The notes beneath the pieces are model-generated. The model was given only the letters and a program-made list of their open reading frames with translations, made no database searches and was not told the DNA's origin. Positions 25,901 to 35,800 of a stretch of DNA of 64,000 nucleotides are shown piece after piece. Position numbers and translations under genes: made by a program. Origin of the DNA: Arenicola marina (lineage: Eukaryota > Annelida > Polychaeta > Arenicolidae); NCBI GenBank assembly GCA_964019135.1, contig OZ025248.1:56103670-56167669 (forward strand), read 5' to 3'. How positions within the stretch are numbered: position 1 is the first letter of the stretch; each line of letters starts with the position of its first letter.

Positions 25901-26530
25901 GCATTGCAAATGCAGTGGCGCCTCACAGTGGGATAGTCGGAACTATGATTTCCAGTCGCCTTCTGATCGGCAGACACTCTACATATATGTACTACATGCA
26001 GATTTTCCGGATCACAGCCGCAATATAGGTAAATCTTCTGTTATTAGGGCAAAGGACGCCTTGTGACCTACTGGTTGGAGGGTCGCGACGACACCATCGA
26101 GCCCCGTTGCCTGAATTCCGACACACAAGTTGAGTCGGATTCCGATGCCCCGGCCAGGCACAAGCAACGCAAGAAATCCACGACCAGAGTGTTTCCGGGT
26201 GGCATCAAGAACGTCACGTCCGGTAGACACGCGGATGACGAGTTCGGCGAGCGCCAGAGCAAGTATCTCGACGACGATGACGTCAGCGAGAAGCTCCGAG
26301 TGAAGAAGACGGTCAGACACGCCTCCAAGGCCACAAGGAATAACGCGAGTCACGCGGCAAAGACCCGGGGTGACCTCGACTTAGAGGAAGTCAGCATCGG
26401 ATTTGACAATACTCAAGGCAAAGATTCGGTTCCCTTCCCTCCGTCCTACGAGGAAATAGAAGAGGCGTTCAGGAAGGGACGCCGGAACTCTCCAACCATA
26501 GTCCAGCTAACGGAGGGAACTCATTTCTAA
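19796..26530 (+). CDS. Guanylate cyclase, C-terminal part of catalytic domain and tail (four exons)
   Basis: Exons 19796-19933, 20374-20471, 25269-25363 and 26048-26530 encode, in order, [65 protein letters not shown] and [11 protein letters not shown]. These match the second half of class III nucleotide cyclase domains of receptor-type guanylate cyclases, including the [11 protein letters not shown] segment, whose Asn and Arg positions contact the substrate and transition state. Such enzymes make cGMP from GTP as dimers. A polar tail of about 150 residues follows. The exon before 19796 (GDAYMVVS region), the kinase-homology domain and the receptor part were not found, and an SLC16 gene lies just upstream. 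The junction 20471/25269 does not keep frame (2 bases too many or 1 too few), so this may be a damaged or mis-assembled copy. Confidence 0.8.
20085..20240 (+). mobile_element. tRNA-derived SINE, 5'-truncated copy
   Basis: Its 3' half matches the element at 38580-38839: CCATTGACGCCATATGACCA, then GGTTAAAGAGTCCTGAATAT and ACAACC at the end. A B-box-like GGTTCGAGGTGACC is present, but no A box is seen. It lies in a guanylate cyclase intron. Confidence 0.7.
20374..20471 (+). CDS. Guanylate cyclase exon (catalytic [11 protein letters not shown])
   Basis: Acceptor CGTTCATCAG joins in phase 1 to the previous exon to give [11 protein letters not shown]. The exon runs through [19 protein letters not shown] and meets donor GTGAGA in phase 0. 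It holds the Asn and Arg positions conserved in active class III cyclases, so the catalytic core visible here looks intact. Confidence 0.85.
20760..20880. repeat. Detached start of the 22-bp array
   Basis: About five 22-bp units of the type found at 21428-24962, separated from the main array by 550 bp of unique sequence. Confidence 0.8.
20881..21427. other. Unique segment interrupting the 22-bp array
   Basis: AT-rich sequence with array units on both sides, so either an insertion or a surviving piece of original intron. No target-site duplication or terminal repeat is evident, and no coding region is visible. Confidence 0.5.
21428..24962. repeat. Tandem array, 22-bp unit in alternating types, about 160 copies
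   Basis: Two unit types alternate: TGTGACTGAGATGTGGCTAC and TGTGACTGTAATACGACTAC. A block of about 1.23 kb is present twice: the rare ACTTAAGCAAAGTGACCGAG occurs at 22671 and 23901, with matching sequence on both sides. It fills most of the guanylate cyclase intron 20472-25268. Confidence 0.95.
25269..25363 (+). CDS. Guanylate cyclase exon ([12 protein letters not shown])
   Basis: The best acceptor is TTCTTCCAG, with the coding frame starting two bases in, so it needs a phase 1 donor; the preceding exon ends in phase 0. An internal AG at 25278-25279 would restore the frame at the cost of about three residues compared with related proteins. The donor GTAGTA joins in phase 0 to the next exon. 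Confidence 0.75.
25639..25958. mobile_element. Dispersed element, copy 2 (MITE-like)
   Basis: Second copy of the 13592-13935 element, same orientation, in the guanylate cyclase intron before the last exon. It is diverged, with small indels, so insertion is not recent. The inverted end is less well kept here. Confidence 0.6.
26048..26530 (+). CDS. Guanylate cyclase last exon and polar tail
   Basis: Acceptor TCTGTTATTAG is followed by [12 protein letters not shown], the signature end of the cyclase domain. The remaining 149 or so residues are highly charged, with an acidic run ([11 protein letters not shown]) and basic runs, and end [12 protein letters not shown] with stop TAA at 26528-26530. 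The final 55 nt, stop included, are the founder-like first unit of the tandem array that follows. Confidence 0.85.
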   Translation, partial: GKGRLVTYWLEGRDDTIEPRCLNSDTQVESDSDAPARHKQRKKSTTRVFPGGIKNVTSGRHADDEFGERQSKYLDDDDVSEKLRVKKTVRHASKATRNNASHAAKTRGDLDLEEVSIGFDNTQGKDSVPFPPSYEEIEEAFRKGRRNSPTIVQLTEGTHF

Positions 26531-27003
26531 GGGACGCCGGTGTTCTCTAGCCATAGTCTAGCTAACGGAGGGAATTCATTACTAAGGGACGCCGGAACTC
26601 TCCAACCATAGTCCAGCTAACGGAGGGATTTCATTTCTAGGGGACGCCGGTGTTCTCCAACGTAGTCCAGCTAACAGAGGGATTTCATTTCTAGGGGACG
26701 CCGGAACTCTCCAACCATAGTCCAGCTAACGGAGGGATTTAATTTTTAAGGGACGCCGGTGTTCTCCAACCATAGTCTAGCTAACGGAGGGATTTCATTT
26801 CTAAGGGCGCCGGAACTCTCCAACCATAGTCTAGCTAACGGAGGGATTTCATTTCTAAGGGACGCCGCTTTTTTCTATTCATAGTCCAGCTAAGAAAGGG
26901 ATTTCATATTTAGGAGACGTTGGTGTTCTCCAACGATAGTCCAGCTAACCGAGGGATTTCATTTCTAAGGCACTCCGGTGTTGGCCAACCATAGTCCAGC
27001 TGC
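26531..27003 (+). repeat. Tandem array, 55-bp unit made from the cyclase coding end
   Basis: About eight to nine copies of the 55-bp segment 26476-26530, which encodes [17 protein letters not shown] and the stop. Each begins GGGACGCCGG and carries CCATAGTCCAGCTAACGGAG. The array starts directly after the stop codon, so it lies in the 3' UTR. Confidence 0.93.
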
Positions 27004-30000
27004 GATATGCACGTGGTGCCTACGATGTGCACTTTTGCCTACAATGTGTACACGTAGTGGCCTACTATTGGAAGCCGGAGAATAATATGTTTTGAGTAAT
27101 TTAACTCGATATTGCTTTTAGAGATAATTTTACAAGAATTCCCCATTATTCTTCATTATTATTTATTATCGTATTTATTCAACATATATGTTGTCTCTAA
27201 CATATATGTCTGTAGACATGGGTGTAGACAAACGTCCTAACAAGTTAACGGTGGAACTTGCCGTCAATTGCTTTCAACTTCTGAGAGACTACATATCATC
27301 ACTATGTAGAAGTATTTCCACGTTGTATAGGGAAAAATGCATAAGGAAATATACATCAATGTTTATCCACCCAGAGTGAGTGGTCTTATACCTAGATATA
27401 TTATCTCACGTGAAAAGATTATATTATTGACAAGAATTTGTTTTCTTACGATATTCTGCGTAAGTTTTTTATATGGTATGTATATGTGTAGTAGTTTTAT
27501 AAGCGCTATCAGCAGTTTTGATGTCATGTATAGTCGACGATCTTGTGATGTGAAGGGATAGGCCTAGAGTATGATATTGTTCTATTGATGGCGTCCTCCC
27601 ATGAGTGGGACTTATGTCATAGATAAGTTCACAATTATTATGTCTTGCCCTGGCAACATGCCATATTTATACTATGTATTCTCTGTGACATTATTTGTTA
27701 TGTTACGCTGTAAATTGGAATGGACTATTAAATGAATACGATAATGACAACATGCCTTGTTTCTAACCAGAAACACGCAGTGTCTATTTTTGACGATAGA
27801 TGTCGCCAGAGGTATCTGGAACGGTCTATTGGCGCTCAGAACGGACAGTAAATGAGACATAGCTGGATTACTTACCTGTGTGTGTGTGGGGGGGGGACTA
27901 GTGATGCAATGTGGGATTTGGGGGAGTTTAGCGGTGAAGTCCCCCCCCCCCTTTGTCACCCCCAAAATAGTCACCCCGCAGAATTTGCCGCGACCGTCAC
28001 TGACACGAGTGAGCAAGAACCGGGCAATTTTAATGATCCATGTACCAAAGTACGTCTGTACTGCAATGTAATTCTTTTTTTACGATTCAGAGAAGGCTCC
28101 GTTCGCAACCCCCCGCTGCTGAAACCTGGTGGGGTGGGGGTCCTTGGTATTACCTGAGAGAACGAAACTTGCTGATGACAAAGATACCCCTATACAAGCT
28201 TAGCCGTCATGTATGATGAGAAAGGCACCCCTGTCCCCAAGAGGGGGCTTACCCGCGGAACCCTCCCAGCACTGTATTTGTTGGGGGGGGGGGGGGGTAC
28301 CCCCTCTGAATCGCGAATCCCCAAAAATTGGCGAGAGCAATATCGAGTCTCCAAGATTAGGACATTTAAAAGCCCGGATGCGAAAAAAATCCCTTGGATG
28401 ATATCGCGAATATCGAGGAATTCCTAGACTGCTAAAATAGTCTCTTCCACGTATACTCCCTGGGTGAGCGGGTGAGGAGAGTTCGTGGAGCAGACTAACT
28501 GCTATAACGGATCGCGGTAAATAGACAAAGGGTTTTTGCGTTGAACCAGGAATTGTACGGATAACGATCCCATGTTGCTTTGCTGCACTTCGAAGCAGCC
28601 GATCGGCTTGATGGCGCCGTCCACTGTTTACTGTGACGTCACTGGGCGATATCATTTACATATCTGTAAGGGATCATAGGTTTGAATTCCTTTGTAGCGT
28701 TTTAGCATTAACTCTGTTTTTAAGCCTCGCCGCATACCTTTTTGTTTTTATCGTTCTCTTATCAGTCGTGAAAATGGACTTGCATCAGTATAATATACTC
28801 AGATGGAATATTAGTGAACTTGCACCGGCGTAGTATAGTCATATGGAAGATTACCAAACTTGCACCAGTGCAGTATAGGGTCGGATGCAAGATTGATGAA
28901 CTTGTGTTTCATGTCTAAATTTCCTGCTAGTTTTCGTTAAAGTTCAAACAGGATTTCACGTTTCCTGGCAGCTTTTATCAAAGTTCATATAGGGTCTCGA
29001 ACGTTTCGAAATGCACGGATACATTTTTTTTCTATTAATATAGGAGAGCAACGGCCAGATTTATTTTGGCCATTGTAGGAGAAACGTGAAAAAGAGCAAA
29101 CTGACAAAAGCGGAGGCATTTGACAATAGCGAGGAGAAATAGAACAACAATTAGAAGCAATGTGACAAAGAGGCGAAACGAGAGATTCCCGTCTTATATC
29201 TTTAGTCTTTATGTCTAAGTTTATTCGACGCCGTCTTTGACACAACATCCCCACTTGCTGAACCCGTCTGCCGACAGATATATACACAATACACCGCACA
29301 GTCATTGATCCACTTTCTGATCAAACATTTGAACAATATATTCCGTAAGGTACACAAGACAACCCTTTTGAGTAACATATCTACAACATTCCTATGGCTA
29401 CGTCCCGGTCCCTGCGTAAATTTGGCAGATGAATATATTACTCCGAAGTCTCTCATGGAGAAGAAACTCGTACATGGTCGTGGGAAACAAGTGTATATTA
29501 AGTATATCTGTTAACACGTGTCAGACATACTGTTTGAGAGAGTTTGACCTATGTACGCACTGTAAACCGGATGCAATCAGAGACCAGCAGGCCACCTGGC
29601 GACACGCTACGTGAACCAATCCAACATGTCGAGTATCGTAATCTCCATTTTCCATTCAGTTAAAGCCTAATCTCAGTCACACCTGTTAAAAAGCACAGAT
29701 ATTTCTAATTCTTAATCCTCAATTCATGTTCTAAGTTAAAATTAAAACCTAATTCGCATGTTGTTTTTTACTTCGTGACGTCCAATCCACAACATTGAGT
29801 CTGCAAATTCTGTACTTACAAGTTAATTTTTCGTTGTGCTTACATTAACAATATGTTTACTGCGTGAAAACCTTTACTAGTGTGTCTGATGCTAATATAT
29901 AGCGTTCAATCAGACTTCCATCAACAGAATACCTCCATCCTAATCAATTCCTCCTTCAAGAATACCCAGTTACACTCTATGTCACTCGATATTATGTTCA

Positions 30001-30097
30001 GACTATCATATCAGTCTCCCGTGATATACAATAACCAGTTTACATCTTCCTTATAAAATTATCATGTTATTAAATGTATGTTAGCACGTCATATGGA
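27004..30097. other. Intergenic DNA, no gene recognised
   Basis: About 3.1 kb between the cyclase 3' end and the 29-bp array. It contains poly-G/C runs near 27889, 27942 and 28283-28297, and small irregular tandem repeats at 28768-28985 (three units of about 47 bp, then two of about 50 bp). No exon was recognised on either strand. Confidence 0.5.
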
Positions 30098-32670
30098 CAC
30101 TGCATGCCTTACACTCTGTACCTAGGCACTGCATGCCTTACACTCTGTACCTAGACACTGCATGCCTTACACTCTGTACCTAGGCACTGCATGCCTTACA
30201 CTCTGTACCTAGGCAATGCATGGCTTACATTCTGCACCCAGGCACTGCATGCCTTACACTCTGTACCTAGGCAATGCATGGCTTACATTCTGTACCCAAG
30301 CACTGCATGCCTTACACTTTGTACCCAGGCACTGCATGCCTTACACTCTGTACCCAGGTAATGCATGCCTTACACTCTGTACCTAGACACTGCATGCCTT
30401 ACACTCTGTACCCAGGCAATGCATGCCTTACACTCGGTACCTAGGCACTGGATGCCTTACACTCTGTACCTAGGCAATGCATGGCTTACACTCTGTACCC
30501 AGGCACTGCATGCCTTACACTATGTACCCAAGCACTGCATGCCTTACACTCTGTACCCAGGCACTGCACGCCTTACACTCTGTACCCCGGCACTGCATGC
30601 CTTACACTCTGTACCCAGGCAATGCATGCCTTACACTCTGTACCTAGACACTGCATGCCTTACACTCTGTACCCAGGCAATGCATGCCTTACACTCTGTA
30701 CCCAGGCACTGCATGCCTTACACTCTTTACCTAGGCCCTGCATGCCTTATACTCTGTACCTAGGCAATGCATGGCCGACACTCTGTACCTAGGCAATGCA
30801 TGCCTTACACTCTGTACCTAGGCAATGCATGGCTTACATTCTGTACCCAGGCACTGCATGCCTTACACTCTGTACCTAGGCAATGGATGGCTTACACTCT
30901 GTCCCTAGGCAATGCATGCCTTACACTCTGTACCTAGGTAATGCAAGCCTTACACTCTGTACCTAGGCATTGCATGCCTTACACTCTGTATCTAGGCAAT
31001 GCATGGCTTACATTCTGTACCCAGGCACTTCATGTCTTACACTCTGTACCCAGGAAATGCATGCCTTACACTCTGTACCCAGGCACTGCATGCCGCACAC
31101 TCTGTACCTAGGCCCTGCATGCCGCACACTCTGTACCTAGGCAATGCATGCCTTACACTCTGTACCTAGGCAATGCATGGCTTACATTCTGCACCCAGGC
31201 ACTGCATGCCTTACACTCTGTACCTAGGCAATGCATGGCTTACATTCTGTACCCAGGCACTGCATGCCTTACAGTTTGTACCCAGGCACTGCATGCCTTA
31301 CACTCTGTACCCAGGCACTGCATGCCTTACACTCTGTACCCAGGCACTGCATGCCTTACACTCTGTACCCAGGCAATGCATGCCTTACACTCTGTACCTA
31401 GGCCCTGCATGCCTTACACTCTGTACCTAGGCACTGCATGCCTTACACTCTGTACCTAGGCCCTGCTTGCCTTACACTCTGTACCTAGGCCCTGCATGCC
31501 TTACACTCTGTACCCAGGCACTGCATGCCTTACACCCTGTACCTAGGCACTGCATGCCTTACACTCTGTATCTAGACACTGCATGCCTTACACTCTGTAC
31601 CCAGGCACTGCATGCCTTGCACCCTGTACTTAGGCACTGCATGCCTTGCACTCTGTACCCAGGCACTGCATGCCTCACACTCTGTACCCAGGCACTGCAT
31701 GCCTTACACTCTGTACCTAGGCCCTGCATGCCTTACACTCTGTGCCCAGGCACTGCATGCCTTACACTCTGTACCCAGGAAATGCATGCCTTACACTCTG
31801 TACCCAGGCACTGCATGCCGTACACTCTGTACCTAGGCCATGCATGCCTTACACTCAATACCTAGGCAATGCATGCCTTACACTCTGTACCTAGGCAATG
31901 CATGCCTTACACTGTGTACCTAGGCAGTGCATGCCTTACACTCGGTACCTAGGCACTGGATGCCTTACACTCTGTACCTAGGCAATGCATGGCTTACACT
32001 CTGTACCCAGGTACTGCATGCCTTACACTATGTACCCAGGCACTGCATGCCTTACACTCTGTACCCAGGCACTGCATGCCTTACACTCTGTACCCAGGCA
32101 CTGGATGCCTTACACTCTGTACCTAGGCACTGCATGCCTTACACTCTGTACCTAGGCACTGCATGCCTTACACTCTGTACCCAGGCACTGCATGCCTTAC
32201 ACTCTGTACCTAGGCACTGCATGCCTTACACTCTGTACCTAGACACTGCATGCCTTACACTCTGTACCCAGGCAATGCATGCCTTACACTCTGTACCTAG
32301 GCACTCCATGCCTTACACTCTGTACCTAGGCACTGCATGGCTTACACTCTGTACCCAGGCACTGCATGCCTTACACTCTGTACCCAGGCACTGGATGCCT
32401 TACACTCTGTACCTAGGCACTGCATGCCTTACACTCTGTACCTAGGCACTGCATGCCTTACACTCTGTACCCAGGCACTGCATGCCTTACACTCTGTACC
32501 TAGGCACTGCATGCCTTACACTCTGTACCTAGACACTGCATGCCTTACACTCTGTACCCAGGCAATGCATGCCTTACACTCTGTACCTAGGCACTCCATG
32601 CCTTACACTCTGTACCTAGGCACTGCATGGCTTACACTCTGTACCCAGGCACTCCAAGCCTTACACTCTG
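30098..32670. repeat. Tandem array, 29-bp unit, about 88 copies
   Basis: The unit contains CACTGCATGCCTTACACTCT and GTACCTAGG or GTACCCAGG. A 290-bp block (10 units) is repeated exactly at its rare variant: CTGGATGCCT at 32101 and 32391. The array ends about 170 bp from the CYB5R4 stop codon, on the 3' side of that gene. Confidence 0.96.
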
Positions 32671-32840
32671 CATCTATCCGTCATGCTCCAGACGCCCCCA
32701 TTCAAATGTGTCTTTATATTCGCTTATCCAGTTGCTTCTTAAAGCCTTTGAGCGTCATTTACACCCATGCAAAGACAGACGTGGCTTAGTGATCTGGGAC
32801 GATAGTCTGGACAGAGATGAGTCTGGATACGGATGGCGGA

Positions 32841-32895
32841 CTACCCCTGGAAAGCGTGCATCATGTCGCTCGTATAACCAAATTCTTCCCCCAAT
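32841..32895 (-). CDS. CYB5R4: CYB5R4 exon 14: C-terminus
   Basis: Strong acceptor TCTGCTTTTCAG; 55 nt encode LGEEFGYTSDMMHAFQG and stop TAG (32843-32841). This aligns with the human end LLHDLNFSKNEIHSF. Located from phase and homology. Confidence 0.85.
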
Positions 32896-35800
32896 CTGAA
32901 AAGCAGATACGATTCAAGTCAGTAACAAGCATCTGCGTCATTTCACAGAAGAAACTAACTTAACAATAAAGTGTCCGTAGGAAAGCTAACTATAAGTAAT
33001 AATATGTAAGAAATGGGAGTATTATACCAAATGCTTGTTGAAAAGTGCCATCACCAAGATTGTGACACTAAACCTAGACCCAACATGATATGTAATGAGC
33101 TGTAAAAACTGGTTGAGTAATAATTCCATGACTTATCGAAGTTTGTGACTGAGCCACTGGCCATGATTTTGTTAAAAATAACATATAATCCATGACTTTC
33201 CATGATAGGATTTTCGATGTCCGTGGGAATCCTGTTGGATACCGTGAGCGGCGCGTTCCGTAGCGATTACTATAGTACTGAGTATCGACATAAAGAAAAC
33301 AGGCGCGAGAATGCAAGGACAAAAACCCAGAGACAAACAAGTCTTTCATTTTGGCTTTGTGACTAAACCAGGCATGGGACTGACCGGATCACTTCCTTGG
33401 CGAAGTCACTGGGTCCACATGCGCAGAACAGGATGTTTTGCCTCTCAGACAGGTCTGGGATGTAGCCCTGGAGCAGGTCGGCACGGACCCGCCCAGTCAG
33501 ACCCTCCCAGTCCGGCCCCGGCTTAGACAGCACGTGGTATACCTGGAAACTATGGCGCGAGACGGGGTACAGATATAGATATGAGAGAAGCGACAAGTAT
33601 CACGGATACAGACTGACAACCGATATGCCACCCCTTCTACTTAGGATGGCATATCACCGCGCAATATCTATATCATTGAAAATGAATTAAAATAAACGAA
33701 ATCTTATAATATTCAGATATAAAATCGTTACCGATGGTCGCTATCGCGGATATGAGTGACGTCATAAATTAATATATACTATTTTTGAAAGAAATAACTT
33801 TAAAAAACATCATCTTACATCTTAAATAGTTATGGAAAATAGAGCAATATGACCTATTTGTAGGTCCACTTGCACGGGGGTCTACATGGACCAGAAAAAG
33901 GGAGAGAAGAGTCTATTCAATACGTTACTCCTTGACATATCTCTTGTAGATCCCCACGTCAATCTTGCAGGACTTACTTTATTATATTGCTAGCCAATAT
34001 ATTAATCTGATCCTTCCACAAAATATCTTCTTCGCTCTTGTTGAAGAAAACCAGCGTCAGGTCCCTAAAAGGCAAATTAGTCCATGCAGGTAATAACGTC
34101 TTTCTTAAAAGGTCAGTAGCTTATTAACTTTATATCACAATCAATAACATAATGTGACATTACAGATGTTATGAAAATGCAATCTCGAAATACACATGTA
34201 AATGACCACCTCGTACATATACAAATAAGTAGTTAGACATATGCCATGCATTTTAGTAAATATATTACTTACTTAAAATATTACTTATATGCTGCACAGC
34301 AATCAAATCCTACAATATTAACTTAATAAATTATTAAACAATCTTCCTGGTAGATTTGTTTTGGATGACGATGAATGTCTGTTATCATTGTTATGTAAAT
34401 ATTATATATAATAAGCAAAAAATAATAATGCAGTTCTACAACATTGCGGTGCCAACCAAATACGTGGCAATGTGCTTGGCCCAGCGCTTGGCTGAGGCGT
34501 GACGAGGCGTAGGTGAGAGGGTGGGTGAGGGAGAGGCTGTAGATTGCTAACCTGGACTGGTCCTTCTGGTACAGGAGAAGCCACGACCGGATGAGGCCGG
34601 CCATAGGGGTGAGGCCCGTGCCTGCCGCGTACATTACCACGTGTGAACACTCGCGTAACCGCTTCTCGCTGAACGTACCGTCGAAGTTCGAGACTTGCAT
34701 GATATCTCCTGGAATATAAAGTGGAACTTAAACGGTACAGATTTGCATATCACCTGGAATATATAAGGCGAAATTAAAATTAGAGATTTGCATGATATCT
34801 CCTGGAATAAAAAGCAACCTTAAAGAGTCATTCTTCTATGTTATAGCGCACCATTGTTTTATCACAGATCACGTGCGACGCAAGCCTACCATTTACTCGT
34901 CATTTAATACATGACATTTTTCCGCAATATTAATTTGTTTCTATTAAATCACGCCATCGTGGTTTGGGTCAGAGTTTAATCATCCGATCCACCCTGGATC
35001 CTCGTGCGTTCACTCACCAACACGGCGGTTGGCTAAGACGGGCGTTAAGGCGCCGTCGGGGTATATCTTTATCATGAGGTAGATGACCGAGGAGTCCTGA
35101 CTGGACCCATCCAGGCTGTCCCCTACCACCAGGGACTTGGGCACCGGTGTGTAGCTCCTCACAACGTCCATCCCTGGAGGACAGCACAACATGAGGCCAA
35201 TGGCTTTAAGTAATGAAGTAGTTAGTTTCATTAGTTCATTGTTGCATTATTCAACTATTTGCAAAATTCACAAAAAATGTATTGTCCATAATGATTGCTT
35301 GGAAACAATAGTCAGGGGTCTAACACACACAAGACGTGGTATAAAGTCAAGGGTTCTCTTTCAGTACCCGATTTTGTATCATTAACCTTGATTCTTATTC
35401 CTTATAACTGTTTTGCTGAAGTGTTCAGGTGGCTGTAACAGTGGCGACCTCTTCCTGTCTCATATAAGAGTTTCATTCACTAACTAAAGTGTATTACCTT
35501 TATTTGCTCTGTCTAAGAATATAATAGACTTTTGGTATACGTAATATTATTTGATATAAACAATGATTTTGTTACTTCTCGTGTCTTTCTTATTGTAACT
35601 AAGCAAAATGGGTGACATAAGATGCATATTGAATTATATTGAGACGATTGCTGAGCGGTTGAGGTTAAATAAACCGGAACCAGTGTAAAGGCAGAGATTC
35701 CATAGCGACCACGTGGCCTGGGTGCGTTTTGTACCAGTCTCTGGTGAGGCGTCCAAACGTGCATAAACCACCTCAATAGGTTTTTGTATTTATATAGAAA

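Noticed and set aside
33363..33385. CYB5R4 ending at the stop just after exon 13 (EVIRSVPCLV)
   Set aside because: A GTCAGT donor at 33384 and a strongly supported final exon at 32895-32841 give the family's normal C-terminus in phase.
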